Positions 44,283 through 57,484 are shown, numbered from the stretch's first letter. The stretch is 64,000 nt of DNA from Gamsiella multidivaricata (GCF_025024155.1 NW_026251774.1:62001-126000), one strand, 5' to 3'. A program made the numbers and translations. The notes: generated by a model from the sequence alone, not told the origin.

Positions 44283-45584
44283 TTAGTACTTGAGAGGAGC
44301 GATTCCAATGCGGGCGGTAACACCCTGGTCAAAGACGCAGTAGTTGTTCTTGATAAAGACATCGCCTAGAATCCAGAGATCGTCCTGGCCACCCTGAATG
44401 CCAGAGTAGCAGTTGCCAGAGCCATCGCCGAGATCCTCATAGGCAACGTCAGCAACAGGGACGTTGAAGGTCTTGCCACCCAAGGTGAATCCAACATTGT
44501 CCTTGCTTGACTGCAGCGAGCAGGGGACAGACCAGTAGGCGGGATCAGTGGCAGTCTCAGGAGTAAAGACCGAACCAGGGATCTGGGCGTGGACAGCCTT
44601 GGCGGCAGCGGTGCTAATGATTACCAAGGTCGTGCCGGTGTCGACAATGCCCTCAGAGGCCTGACCAAGAGATTTGCCGTTGAAGGTGATGTCATCCATG
44701 GGAATCTGCCAGTACCCTTTGCTCGAGACGTTGATATATGTCAAGGAGCCAGAATACTTGGTCGAGTCGATGCCTCCAAAGAGATACGCGCCACCAACAC
44801 CGCCGTTGCGGCGATAAGAGGGCAAGAAGACCGAGACCACGGGCTGGGCAAGAGCACCGGCAGCGATGGCGTTGTCCAAGAAGGTCTTGACACCACGAAC
44901 GGACTCAATAGTGTTAAATCCAAGACCGAAGAGACCATCCTCAGGGGAGGAAGCGAACTGAGCTGACTCGGCAGTGGCAAGACCGATGGTCTGGCGGACA
45001 GAGACACCACCGACGCTGACAATGTCGGATCCAAGGATACCGGAGGCACTAGACTGGTCGCCATAGGAAATCTTCCATTGGCGACCATCCTTCTTGAAGG
45101 TCGAGGACTTGGAGGAGTCGAACTGAGTATGTTTCTTGCAGGCGGCAGTAGTGCAGGCACTGGAGGGGAACCAGATGTCGGACGAGCCCTAATAGACCAG
45201 AAGTTAATATGCAGTCGAAATGTGAGTAGTCTTGATCAAGCGTAATGCGTTTCGGACGTCAATTTTTGGGGGGATACTCACAGTATCAAAGTCCAGCTTG
45301 ACAACCTGAGCAGGGGTTCCGACAGAGACGCTGCCGTAGTACTCAAGGTCGTGTTTGACGTTGGTCAAGGGAACACGGCCGCTAGATCCAGCCTGAATGC
45401 GGGTGCCAGCTTTGTTGCCATAACGGGAGTTCATCTTGTTGATCTGAGCCTTGGTGTTGTGCTTGTAGTTGGGGTTGCGTTCCAGAGGAATAGCATGACC
45501 GTGTCTTGGGGGGCTCCTGAGAGGCGAAGCTTCGGCGATGACTAGGACAGCGGCAGCCAAGGATACGAGAGCGGTGATCTTCAT
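44283..45584 (-). CDS. Secreted pepsin-like aspartic protease, copy 3
   Basis: Exons 45584-45282 and 45188-44283 give 402 residues, the longest copy. The signal peptide is MKITALVSLAAAVLVIAEAS. The prosegment reads LERNPNYKHNTKAQINKMNS and lacks the NKRYP activation-like site of copies 2 and 5 (here NSRYGNKAGTR). The first active site is split by a GTGAGT...TTAG intron (Asp100-Thr|Gly). The flap region reads KISYGDQSSASG, so the Gly-Ser/Thr of the usual GDGS/T is changed to Gln-Ser, close to the flap Tyr that gates the substrate cleft. The second active site GIVDTGTTLVII is intact. A seven- to nine-residue insertion (SVFTPETATDPAY) replaces the TNDPTNG loop of the others. The changes suggest different activation and substrate preference, not loss of function. 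Confidence 0.95.
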
Positions 45585-45679
45585 GATAGAGAGGATTTAG
45601 GGGATTTAGGCGGAGAGAAAGGTGAGGAGAAGAGGAAGATGGTGTTGATGGGACAAGAAAAGGTGGAGAGGCTCTATAC

Positions 45680-45688
45680 TTTTATATA
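45680..45688 (-). promoter_or_regulatory. TATA box of protease copy 3
   Basis: TATATAAAA on the minus strand, about 96 bases upstream of the ATG. Confidence 0.65.
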
Positions 45689-47779
45689 ATTGGCGACGCG
45701 ATGGTTGCTATATTGAACAGTGTATGACAGGGATAATGATGTGGTATAGAGCAGCGAATGTTACCAAGAATCAATAAGGAAAGTAAAGGTCCATGTAGGA
45801 AGGGTAGCCGGGCTTCGATTTGCCTCAAAATGGCACACCTCATGTCGCGTTGGATAGTAGTTGCATAGTAGTATCTCGTAGTGGGCTGTATTGGCTGCGT
45901 TGTATCCGATATCCCGAGGAACACCTGGTGACGAATTTGGAAATGTATATGGTTGAAATGACCCTTGGGATCTATGCCCTGCGGCAGATAATTCCGGGAT
46001 TGATTTCTCAGGCGATATGCAAGGGCTTCGTTTGTTTGTCGTGCCTGAGTGAGCACAAGAACCTTAAATATCGCGGTCTTTTAAACTGGTCCTTCTCATA
46101 AACCAATGCACGCAGTAGTCTATGGCGTCCGTCATTGCTAATATCGGCAGCATTAGTCTAGCATGAACTCCCATGGACGATTGCGCCTTTGGTACATGCA
46201 AGCTGATACTTCGGCGTGCGCGACATGAGCACGCATACTATTGACGGCTTAGAACATGTATGCTCGGTGAAGAACAGGAGCGATGTTATAGAAAAAAGAG
46301 AGAGAGGGACGGTGAAAAGGAATGAGCGGATGGTTCATGTTAGACAGATACTTTGCTGCTGCCTTGGATTTTTTCTTAGTAGCCCATACAGCGTAAATAG
46401 AGAAGCACTAACATATGCTTTGTCCCGATATTATTTGGATCTTGCTTCGCACTTGGAATGAGATATTGCTGTCAGCTAATAAAACATATCTCGCCAATGT
46501 AGAATCATTCGCCTAGACTGGAGCCCTGCAATCACCTGTCCGGTCTTCCGTGCTGCGGATTCATCAACAGTAGAAGAGCACTCAATTAGGCTGTGAATGG
46601 AGACCGGTCAAGTAAGAGGGCTAAGGGAATATTTGCGCCTGTTGTACCTGTGAGCGAACTAAAAAAGATACCATTCCGTGGCTACATGATTTAAACGTTT
46701 CTCATTGCCGAGGAAGAAAAAAAAATGCCTCGTGAGGACGCGATGACAATTCAGGGTCTGCATCTGTATCTATACGGCGTATGAGATGACTGAGAGTATA
46801 AGGGAGAATAAGAACCGGATGAACAGCAATTGCTCTTCCAGACGAAAACGTATCTACTACATAGTAAAATACAATTTTACGAACAGCTGGACATGATTAA
46901 CACCCTGGCTCTCGTCAACGGGCCCAATTATCAACGCCATTGCCATTAGTTCCCTTCACGCGCCATGGTGACATCTTGATTTGCTCGCGTATATATGGAG
47001 AAGAGCCCGCGCTAATGCGGGATCTATGCATGAGTAACTGGCGCCGTCTGCCCTTTTAGTACCTCATCTCTTTCTTCCAAAGGGCGCGTCCGCCTGGTCG
47101 TTACACGGTTTGGACGCAATAACCCATGAGCATCTGGACTCCGCTTTCCAACCACAGTTCTAGAACTGGTTGCCGAGCTCCATTTATATGACGTGATCTT
47201 ATGCAGTTACAATTTCATTCATGTCCCTGTTGCCTCGTTTGCGAGGCTGCAAGGGAAGTACTTTTACAAGAATACGGGCCCTTGATCTGCTTAGATTCCT
47301 CGCGTTTCGTCTACATCACGCAATAAAGAGCCTGTTACAGAACTGAGTTTGGCACCACGGTTACCGCTGACTTGCACCATGCTAGCGTGGGAATAGATAT
47401 CTCCACCTACGTAAAAGACGTGTTCGAGTCACCCATGACTCTATCCTGCTGAATGCAATTGTGATTCGAGCAAAGCACTATCCATATTCAAATATAGCAC
47501 TCAATGAGTTAGCTCTCCGAGAAACGTAGAGGAAGACATGGAAGAATGGTGGCCAACCTATCAGTCCACAGGCTATAGGGTTACCAACTATAATTTGGTT
47601 CGCGTTTACTATTCATACTAGACCCTCGCCAAATTCCGCACACAACTAAAAGGCATAGCTGTAAATGTGACTGAAAGATTGAGTAGGTGTAAGGCTGACC
47701 AGCAAACCGTTATTTTTATTTATTATTCATACGAGAGTAGTTCATTAAAAACTGCCAGTTAAGCAGGGCAGTGGTATAT
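45689..47779. other. Intergenic region between protease copies 3 and 4
   Basis: About 2.1 kb. Only short, composition-neutral open frames are present on both strands, with no repeats longer than short A runs. I see nothing coding. Confidence 0.45.
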
Positions 47780-49055
47780 TTAGTACTTGAGAGGAGCGAT
47801 TCCAATGCGAGCTGCGCCCTGGTCAAAGACGCAGTAGTTGTTCTTGATAAAGACATCACCCAGAATCCAGAGATCATCCTGGCCACCCTGGACACCAGAG
47901 AAACAGTTGCCGGAACCGTCGCCAAGATCCTCAAACGCGAGATCAGCAAAGGGGATGCTGAAGGTCTTGCTTCCCATCTTGAATCCAACGCTGCCGCTGG
48001 TGTTGGTCTTGAGCGAACATGGAACAACCCAACCGTTGTTGGGGTCGTTCTTGGCGCCCTTAACCTTACTGTGGATGGCCTTTGCGGCAGCATCGCCGAC
48101 AATGACCAAAGTCGTACCGGTATCAATGATGCCCTCGGAGGCTTGACCTACAGAGACGCCATTTACACTGCTGTCGGCGATATGGATCTGCCAGTAGCCC
48201 TTCTGAGTGACAGGAACATAGGTCAATGCACCAGTGTACTTGGTGTTATCGATGCCTCCAAAGAGATACGCGCCACCAACGCCACCGTTGCGGCGGACGG
48301 AGGGCAAGAAGACTGAGATCACGGGCTGGGCAAGAGCACCGGCAGCGATGGCGTTATCCATAAAGGTCTTGACACCGCGAACGGACTCGATAGTGTTAAA
48401 TCCAAGACCGAAGAGACCATCCTCGGGGGAGGAAGCAAACTGAGTTGACTCGGCAGTGGCAAGACCGATGGTCTGGCGGACAGAGACGCCACCGACGCTG
48501 ACAATGTCGGAGCCGAGAGTACCGGAGGCGGTGGAGCCATCACCGTAGGAAATCTTCCATTGACGGCCATCCTTCTTGAAGGTCGAGGACTTGGAGGAGT
48601 TGAACCGGGTATGCTTCTTGCAGGCAGCGGTAGTGCAGGTACTGGAGGGGAACCAGATATCGGACGAGCCCTGTTGTGATGAACAGAATTATAGTAGACA
48701 TTGTGAGTATGCGAGCGATCAAAAAGACATTGTTTACCATCAAAGCAGTGCGTAGACGAATATGCCGACTTACGGTGTCAAAGTCCAGCTTGACAACCTG
48801 TGCAGGCGAACCGACAGAGACGCTGCCGTAGTACTCAAGATCGGGGTGGACGTTGGTGAGAGGGACGTTGCCGGTCGATCCCTTGAGGATGTTCATGCCG
48901 GGATAGCGCCTGTTCAACTTGGCAATCTGGGCGTGCGTGTTGTGCTTGAAGTGCGGGTTGCGAGTCAGGGGGACAGAGTGTCCATTGGGGTTGGGGGCAG
49001 CCTCGGAGAGGGCCAGGACTGCGGCGGCCAGAGAGACAAGGGCGATGAATTTCAT
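47780..49055 (-). CDS. Secreted pepsin-like aspartic protease, copy 4
   Basis: Exons 49055-48774 and 48670-47780 give 390 residues. The signal peptide is MKFIALVSLAAAVLALSEAA. The prosegment includes LTRNPHFKHNTHAQIAKLNR and RYPGMNILKG. The first active site is split by the conserved intron (LDFDT|GSSDIWFPSSTC, Asp93). The flap is KISYGDGSTASG and the second active site is GIIDTGTTLVIV. The exon-2 sequence is closest to copy 3 (both have EDGLFGLGFNTIESVRGVKT and end ARIGIAPLKY), so copies 3 and 4 look like a recent neighbouring duplication with later change in the middle of the second lobe (ADSSVNGVSVGQASEG). All catalytic residues are intact. A GTAAGT donor is used. The presumed location is outside the cell. 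Confidence 0.95.
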
Positions 49056-49166
49056 GTTCGTGACAACGACTGTGGTGGGGTGGGGTGGTGCTGTAGAGAG
49101 AGGAGAGGAGAATGGACGAGGGTGAGGATGCTTGGAGAGTGGCCAAGGTGAGAAGAAAACGCTTCG

Positions 49167-49173
49167 CTTTATA
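49167..49173 (-). promoter_or_regulatory. TATA box of protease copy 4
   Basis: TATAAAG on the minus strand, about 112 bases upstream of the ATG. Confidence 0.6.
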
Positions 49174-50406
49174 AGAAAAAAAAACGGCATGACGCTACGG
49201 ATGAAACATAAAGCCCTGGACAGGGTTGATTCCCAATAAAGTTCCAGGGTTTTTTGCCTGCAGCCAAAACACCCGGATTAGGGAATACAGTGTCCATTCA
49301 CTTCCCCACTGAACTGTCCAGATGGTGCAGGCTAAGTTTTAAGAGCCCGCCTCAATCAAATTGATTTTAATTACGAAACCATTCATTGCATTATGGTAGT
49401 CGACCAATTGCCTAAGGAGGTCCTTTGGTCTAACGCTCGACTCTTCAGAATATGCTTGCGTCCATGGGAAGGATCATGAAAAGAGGGATAAAACATTAAT
49501 ATATTAAGCTGGATACATTCAATAACATACAAGATACGTTCCCCTTCCATGAATCTGACTAACATAATGTACTTTACAGCGCTTACGCTTGGCGCCGGTT
49601 TCTCTCTCTGTATTGCTTATGTCTCTGCAGTAATCTCCATAGTACAGTTGAGGAGTCCGTCTCTTAGTAGTAAACGATCGGTCGTTCGCAGTTTAGTGAA
49701 TTACGCGCCGTTGCTTCACCTTTTACCCCAGAGTCAAGATGTGCGCTTACTAGGAGGATATACGTTTGGAGCCGGAAGAACAGCGATTGGACAGTTTGTT
49801 GCCCGGTGATGCCAAGCATCAGCAATAGTGGAAGAGATACTTGATTCCTTGGACCCAGGTACCAGGTACGGCGTACACGTAATAATGATGCGCAATTGCA
49901 CGTGTGGACAAAACGGACCGCAGGATTCAGCCAATCAACTGGTTCCGCAATATTGCTGTGGTACCAGATGGGCGAGCGTTTAACGTTTCGCTCCATATCC
50001 GCTTCAGCCTATCGCCACTGTTCTGTTGTCTCACCAGACCCCGCTGGACCTTAATCATGACGATAAAGCATTCATCATCCGCAGTTGAATACTCCCACGC
50101 CCCATCTCCGTTGTCATTTCGCTATTTTTATTCAGCATTGCGAGCATCTCAGTTTAATTGTCGTGCAGGATGAGGTACTAATATTTGGGCGGCGCCTTAG
50201 TATTGGTTTATGCGCCAGAAGCACCTAATATTGCCCTTGATCTATCGCCACCATCCCATGGCGTTATAAACCATTACAACTGGGAATTCGCGCTGGCTCC
50301 TTGACAGCAGGTGTATTAATAATGGAAGGCGCAAGGCACCAATGCAAAATGCCAGGGACGATGCATAGCCGCGTCAATTACACACTCTTAGGTCTCATGT
50401 CGAAGT
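49174..50406. other. Spacer between protease copy 4 and the Mis6 gene
   Basis: About 1.2 kb. One plus-strand ATG frame (49549-49809) would encode 86 residues with a hydrophobic start, but it has no family resemblance and ordinary composition, so I do not call it. Nothing else is seen. Confidence 0.4.
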
Positions 50407-53400
50407 TTATTGGCCATGGTCTGGAATGCTTATATTCTGCATCGACTGAGATAGCTGCTTCTCCTTCAGTTCACGCTGTCGCTCTTGGCTCTGCAATTTT
50501 CGCTGTAGCAAATTGGTGATGCAGTCGAATAAGAATTGTGAAATGCCTTCAAACCCTCTCTTCTCGAGGTGTTCCAGATATTGGAGCCGGTAATCGTCAA
50601 ATGTCATATCTAATCCTCCTTTGGCCATCATATCCTTCAGGGCAGGCGAAGATGCAGGTGCCCTCAGATACTTCTCCTCTGGGACATTCTCTCGATCTTC
50701 AAGACTCTATTATTTCGATCAAAAAGTTGTATTCAGAAACACGGCCATTAATATGTATTAAACAGACGAAAGACAACTAAATATAAGGGCAACGGTTATT
50801 ACCCTTAAAAACCTTGCAGAATAACCTGAAAAAGCAATTGAATGCGTCAATGAAAACATGTTGCTCATGCTCAATCCACCCTCCATGCATGCTTGTTTAG
50901 TATGCCCGATTGTTCCCCTAAGAGTAAATCAGATTATCTGTTAGGATCTCTTGCAAAACTGTGTACTATTAGCATGAAATACCATCTTCTCATGACTTAC
51001 TGGTCTATCAGAAATCCTCGAGAATTTTTATCAGTCTTGTTGAAGGCTCGATTCCTCCACAAAAAATTGCAAATATCCATGACGAAACTGTTGAACAGGA
51101 TCACATATTCTCGGCTATATCCTGGTACCAGAATAGGTTCTGGCAACTCCGCCTGCTTTCCTGGGCCATCTCCTGTAGCACCTTGCTGGGACAGCTGTGA
51201 TTGGACTAAAAGCTCGTACTGAAGCTCCTGTTCCTGTTCAAATGCTTCGAATGCCTGTTTATATTGGTAGACGATTCCACAGATGCGGGATATTGACATG
51301 CCGGAATCTGATAGGAAGCACCGATAAACGATGGTCGAATCAGGGACGACTACAGCTAAAGGCACCTTGTATGTCCCTGTAAGTGTCGAGGCGAGGTCGA
51401 AAAATGAGAGAATTGCGTGCTGAACAGCGATGTGGTCGCGCTCCATCTCCAGACCGACACTCGAGATGCTATCCACGTGGCCAATGAACGCATGAAACGT
51501 TTGCATGTAGTCTACATCAGGCGCTAGTGTGGAGAACAAGCGCCGTCTATATTGAATGAAACCAGAGGTTACAAGGAATATTCAATAAGGTCGTTCCGGT
51601 GGGTGGCAATGGTAAATTATAATTTGATCCTTACAATCCGCTCAGACCCTTTTCTGAAAGCCGAGGGTCTTTACCCAGTTCGAGATAATCTCTCCATTTG
51701 AACTGAGCCCAGCGCTGTAGCAGCCTTGTGTAGCATAGTATGAGCTCACCCTAAGATGATGGATCAGCTGTTATTAACGTCACTTCGGCAGCATTGTAGA
51801 TCCCAGCATAGACTACGCTTTCCGTCTTACCTTCCAGACAGGCCCCATGAGGTAGAAGAGACTGTACAGGGGCTTGAGAAAATGTACAAACAGCTCTATT
51901 TGAATAACGATAGTATTTGGTGTGTTACAATCGAATTGCTCCCGCTTAACCCATATACTCGATGCCTGCGACATACCTTCGTAACTGCGAGGTCTCAGGT
52001 ATGTCAGAAGCGCAAGGATTTGCTTCTGATGATCGATACCATTCCAGACTCTGAGATAGGGGATCAAAAAGTGCTCCATGACAGGAAGGAGGTCCTTAAT
52101 CATAACAGTGACTTCAACTACTTTGGATAATATGGTGCTGAACCGCGTGCGTACGGCATCTGTTTTCTCTCGCCAGTACCATAGATCCATGAGCTCCTGA
52201 CCCAGCCAGTAACTGATACGCTCCACCACTGAATGTGAGGTTTGTAGGCAAAGGACATGCTGAAGCAGTCGACTTGAAAGCACGGACGAGAGTTGATCCG
52301 GAAGGGTGAGCGTGTCGATATGCCGTACAAGCGAGTCGAGTGATGTAATTTGTGATAGGGGTAACGTCTTGCTCTAATCATACAGGAGAATAATGTTAGG
52401 TGTTCAGCTCTGTCAAACAGTTAGATCCAACACTTGCACGAATATACTTACATCGCCTCCTTTCTGGTATATCGAAAACACATCGGGAACGTGAGAGACC
52501 TTTTGTCTTTTTACCTAGAGAACGAAGATAGTAATTTCTTTTCCGGTTAATGGTGGCCATTTTGATAGCCTACACTCATTAGAGAACTGTTGCACCTACT
52601 CCGCTCCTCGCGATGGGTTGTTTGGATCCGCTGAGAGATATTTCGTGTGTCTGATTGTCGCTAAGATGGGCCCATTTGTCCTGCGTTGCCAAGATTTGTT
52701 CCAACAGGGCTTGGTCCGGGCACTTGAAGATGGTCGAATTGGACATTTCCAATGGTGCCAATATGAGGTCTGGGAAATATGATTTGTATATGTGAAGAAG
52801 TCCTGTGAGTGCTGGCTCCTTGCCGACTGTGGTCTGCAACTCCATTCTAATCAGAGAGAACGAAAGCCAGGAGAATTGTTAAACGATCCACAGCACTATA
52901 TTTGCTGAAAGATCTATCTGCAATTGCTTGTTTACGTACAGTTTCCGAATTCGGAACGGTTTGACATCCTCCCGCTGTGTCAGGTAATACAGAAGATGGC
53001 AAAGCGGTGTTCTAAAACCAAAAAAGCATACATGGCACCATTGTTAGTTCTGCCGAAGATGACCTGGTTCCGCACACTACCAGAGACGTTTGTGGTCGTT
53101 ACCTCAAGGTTTCATAATGCAAGTAATGAAATATCACGCCGTAGAGCTGATGAAGTTTTGTCCGACTGTCAAAGATATCGTAGACAATAACTACCCATCG
53201 AAGTAGAGCGGCCTAAATTATTGGCATCGCCGGAAAGTAAAACTCTGTCAAGCAAGAATCGGCTATGTCTGTCCACTTTTCCCGACCTTGCCAGCCATGT
53301 ATCATACCTGGATTGAAATACTGAGATCCTTTCCGAGACGACCTAGAATTTTGATGGCGCACATCTCCGGTACATGTTGGCGGGGTAGCAGCAGCTTGAT

Positions 53401-53860
53401 CATCTTCCTGGTCGTTGCATCGTCTGAACACGGCCGAAAGCGCAACTGTTAGTTAATAAAGACGACCTTCATCTGCCATAGACTATTTACAGAACAAGTT
53501 TAAATTGGCCGTACCAATCTTTGCCAGCAATATGATATCCAGCATTTGTATAAGGGAATCTGAGGAAAGTCCAAAGTGCCGAACGACCGGATCTAGTGCA
53601 AACAATGCGCGACGCAAGGTCTCCTTTCCACCACGAACGCCAGCGTCTATTTCAAATAGTTGCAAGCGAACAAACGACGCGATTAGAGCCCTGCGGTGAG
53701 CTGAAGTGGAGCAGTCGATGCACAATGACTCTCTTCATTGCACTCGCTTACTTCGCTCGATTCTCTCCAGGCAATTCAATATGCTGTCATCGGCTTCCTT
53801 CAGCGTGAGCTCATTGACACTATTTTCGGCGTCTACAAGGGGAACGTCTATGGCTGCCAT
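50407..53860 (-). CDS. mis6: Inner kinetochore protein CENP-I (Mis6)
   Basis: Thirteen exons give about 797 residues: 53860-53752, 53700-53515, 53423-53308, 53212-53103, 53011-52940, 52846-52600, 52514-52452, 52373-51977, 51895-51831, 51750-51635, 51546-51001, 50869-50803 and 50706-50407. All junctions keep frame. Only the acceptor of exon 12 (50869 or 50863, both GAG) is uncertain. CENP-I is part of the constitutive centromere-associated network (CENP-H/I/K) needed to load CENP-A and hold outer kinetochore proteins. Matching sequence is MIKLLLPRQHVPEMCAIKIL, then ALLRWVVIVYDIFDSRTKLH and QLYGVIFHYLHYETLR. Next comes TPLCHLLYYLTQREDVKPFR, matching the conserved LCHLL(Y/F)LLTRREDVKPFR of animal and yeast homologues. 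The helical repeat character continues to the end, where residues near the C-terminus read YLEHLEKRGFEGISQFLFDC. Length is close to human CENP-I (756). Introns are short (50-130 bases). Confidence 0.88.
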
Positions 53861-54120
53861 GAAGCAAACGTAATTCAGGTGAGCAGGGTATTGTGAGATG
53901 CTGCTGCTGAAAAGGTGTCCAGAGACTCGCTGATTCCTTTGGGCGCTAGTTCCAAAGAGTACCTCGATCGCCCTCCATGTTCCTGGTTAAAAGTATAACG
54001 ATCGTTGTCTGGCGCACTTTAACATTTTTGGTGGCTGAAAGAAACGCGACAGTACAAATGTAGAAAGAACCCCCCGCACTTTGCTTTGCTCCCATTCTTC
54101 TCTCCGACTTTCACTGAACC

Positions 54121-55455
54121 ATGCAGCGAATCATCAGTTTGCTGCCTTCGGCTGCCGAAATTGTACGAGTTGAATAGGAAAATTAGGCTGCACCGCTTTG
54201 CTTTGAGCTTGGATCGTGAGGATGTCTGCGAATTGCTATCACCCCACATTCTAACACGTTATGTTTTGATACTGCAAGATTTGCTTGGTTGGCGGCGAGC
54301 CCGAGATGGTAGCAAGGAGTCATGAAGGTAATACAGTCATTGGGAAGCAGCTTTCGCTCGATTATGTGTCTACTGCTGCTCTTCAATTAAGCCTTCATTG
54401 GGATTGTGTTCATCCCGCTTTATTTGATTTCATCTAGATGACTTCCCCTCCACGATTCAACATCTTCCTATCTTGACCAAGTCCAAAACCGTCTTCACAA
54501 CTTCGGCTGACGTCGACCGCCAAGTTACCGAGGCGCTCTCACAGGGCAACAGCCTGTACGATCTGGATGTTGACCAGCTCAAGATCCTGAAGCCCACGAT
54601 CATTGTCACGCAGGTCCGAAATATATATGAGCGCAAACGAGCTGAACTCCGACTATGCATGCATCGTAACACAATTTCGCCCTCTTCCATTTCTCCTCGA
54701 CTTTGCATTTTCAGGATCTCTGCAATGTTTGCTCAATCGATCTCGTCAGTGTACAGCGTGTTGCCAGTAAAATGAACCCCCGTCCTGAGATCGTCACCTT
54801 GAACCCGACTTCTGTGGCCGAAGTCATGGAGAGCATCACCACGGTCGGCAATGCCATTGGCCATGCTGAAGAGGCGGCCAAGGTCCGAGCAGCATTGGAG
54901 GGGAGGATTCAGAAATGCATTGATGTCACTGTTCAAGCAAAGAAGGATAACTCAGACTACAAACCTAAGAGGGTCATGTTTTTTGAATGGACCGACCCTA
55001 TCTATCCAGCGGGACATTGGACGCCAGAGATGATCGTGATGGCTGGCGGAGTACACCCAGTCAACTCTCCAGGCATTCCATCGTAAGCAGAATCCCTTAT
55101 CATGTTAACAGCTCCTGTGCTTGTATCCCTTATACTGATAATACTATTGGTTTAATTGCTCGTTAGGGTGCGTGTCACTGTAGAGGCCGTTGCTGCTACG
55201 GAACCTGAAGTCCTTATTATTTGCCCATGTGGACTGGACATGGAGGCAACCCGCAAAGAGTACGACCAGTTGATGGGGAAGGAATGGTTCAGGGACCTGC
55301 ATGATAAGGCGACAATTGTTGCTCTCGTCGACGGAAACCAGATGTTCAACCGCAGTGGTCCTCGTCTCGTAGAGTGTACGGAATGGTTAGTGATGTTACT
55401 CCATGACCGTCCAGACTTTGAGCCTGTTGGGTTTCCTTGGGAACGCGTCAAATAA
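54121..55455 (+). CDS. BtuF-like substrate-binding fold protein (cytosolic)
   Basis: Exons 54121-54162, 54279-54327, 54438-54613, 54715-55082 and 55167-55455 give 307 residues, all in frame. The start MQRIISLLPSAAEI, then ARSHEDDFPSTIQHLPILTK and LDVDQLKILKPTIIVTQDLC match the class III periplasmic binding fold of bacterial BtuF/FhuD proteins (vitamin B12 or ferric siderophore binding). VMFFEWTDPIYPAGHWTPEM and EVLIICPCGLDMEATRKEYD match the second lobe. There is no signal peptide or lipobox, so the protein should be cytosolic, and no ABC transporter partner lies nearby. Similar single proteins occur in other eukaryotes and many bacteria. The ligand is unknown. The acceptor before exon 2 (GCAAG) is atypical but keeps frame and has a CTAAC branch site. 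It is divergent with mis6, with 260 bases between starts. Confidence 0.8.
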
Positions 55456-57484
55456 TACTGAATAAGGCAAAGAGAGAGACTGCATACTCATTCACTCTCG
55501 AGTTTGGTCCGCATTGTGAAGCCAGATGTACATGTGCGTTGTGAGTAGTGCCATTTGAATGAGGTACATGTCTTCTTTCCCATAGTTTTGCTATCTTAAA
55601 ATACATCAAATATGGAAAATGAGTAATTCGTGTGGTATGCACTTTGTCGAATGTAAACATTCTTGTTATTAGAGCATTCCTAAGCTCCAGTAGCTGTGAG
55701 AACTATTCTTTTCTCCTCTCGCGTGCAGCTCGCATACAAAAAAATTTAGGCCTTGTACGGGCTATTTCCGTTAAGAGTCTGGAACATGCATAGTTCACCT
55801 CCAGCGCCGCATTCCGGGAATGCATATCGAGCAAACAGCTGGTCTGTTTAAAGATTCCTGAGAAAAAGATGTACTTACTACTCTTACCCTGTATTATCGC
55901 ATATCCCTACCTTGCAAAGCATAACTAAAATGAGATTTTCCGGAGAAAGTCTTTGACGATGGCGCAAACTAGAGCTTCGTTGCTTGCTAATCCTCGTCCA
56001 TGTCCATGTATTATGGTCTCATTTGTCAACAATCAGAGCACCTTGCGCCTGTTATGTGCCATCGCATTTGTTGTTGTCGTTTTTACAGTTGTTGACTACA
56101 GGGTCTGTAATTTGAGCACTCTATCGGTCCAATTGACCAGATATGCCCATTGAAGGTCGTATCAGGTCACACGCACAGGGAAAATGATTGGTGGGAAACC
56201 AACAAGTAGGTTCAGGAGCGCGTGTAACGCGCGCATTTACTTCAGGGAAATTATAAACAAAGTGATAGGCTCAGTTGTAAGAAAAAAATTCTCAAGAAGG
56301 GAAGAAGAGTCCAGATGAGTAGGCCCCCGCCAACACTAACAAAGTAAAGGCATATCACCCAACAAAAAAAAAGTATGCAAAGAGGAGATGGTCCTCAGCA
56401 ACCATGGAGTCAGTCTGAGTATCATCAGGATTGCTTGCTTGGCAGATGAACAATAGCACAGGCAATAAGTTCGCAGAAGCACATGATACATAGAGGTGTG
56501 TGCATGCGTGTAGTTAATTAGATGCCGCCCACCACGACAGTCAGGCACATTCCTTCTCTCAATGTATCAAAAGGGTTAATATTCCCTGGATATATGTAAA
56601 ATTGTGAAAGGATGATGAAATAATTTTTACATTGCGATTCCGAGCATTAATTAGCGTGCGACTTTTTAGACACGCGTGGCAAATATCCGTTTCTGGGGCG
56701 AATGACAGCTAATGTACCAGTTTGCGCATTATCCCATAGGGCCTTAGTGCTGAAAAGAGTCTGGCGACAACTGTTCTCACCAACTATAGCGCACCTTCTT
56801 CTTCCAAGGAAACATTATCATTAGCGCTAGATCGATGACCTGGCCCCAACAGCAGCAACAACAGCAGTAACAGCATCAGCAAGGTACTTTGGATAAACAT
56901 TCTCAGGAGCATCTTACGTAGTATTATGAGAAAACACTCTGCGCATGAACTAAACCGCCGGGATTGATTACTAAAGTTTTATCATACAGCACACGTACTT
57001 TTAATGATCGGAGGGCCTTCCAGACCTAGCTTTGGATGGTACAGCTGTATCTAAGGGATACTTCTCGTCCTACACTCCCTAAGAAAGTTTGCCGACGCCG
57101 GGCAAGGTAACGATATATCCGCACTGTCTATTTTTTTGTGCGCTTGTGCCAGGAAAGCTCGGGTAAATTCGACATTTGGCAATATTCGTTCGTCTGCTCA
57201 TTCTTGTACCACAGTACTTTTTTACTTTACCATCAAAGGTCTTGATGAGTGCATTCACATCCAACCGCATTCGACTAGGTCAACCCCTGACTAACGCGTC
57301 GTAGAACCCATAAACAGGGCCCTACGCGAGTATCCACCAATGTAAACAACACTGAAGGAAGGGCGAGAACCCTGGTGGTCGCGTATTGCTCTCACAAACA
57401 GGGCATGGGGCCATTACATGTCGTCCAGAGCTTACAGCTGAGAATGGGTTCGCCTTTATGTTTGTCTGTATCTCATTTCTCATC
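55456..57484. other. Spacer upstream of protease copy 5
   Basis: About 2 kb. A purine-rich CAGCAACAACAGCAG-like stretch occurs near 56845-56880. No supportable gene, RNA or repeat is seen. The last 200 bases are the promoter of copy 5. Confidence 0.4.

Noticed and set aside
36958..49055. Regularly spaced similar units as a CRISPR-like or satellite array
   Set aside because: The units are complete protease genes of about 1.3 kb with diverged sequence, not short direct repeats.
49549..49809. 86-codon plus-strand frame with hydrophobic N-terminus
   Set aside because: Composition is ordinary for non-coding DNA here, and there is no family resemblance or leader. It is mentioned only in the spacer entry.
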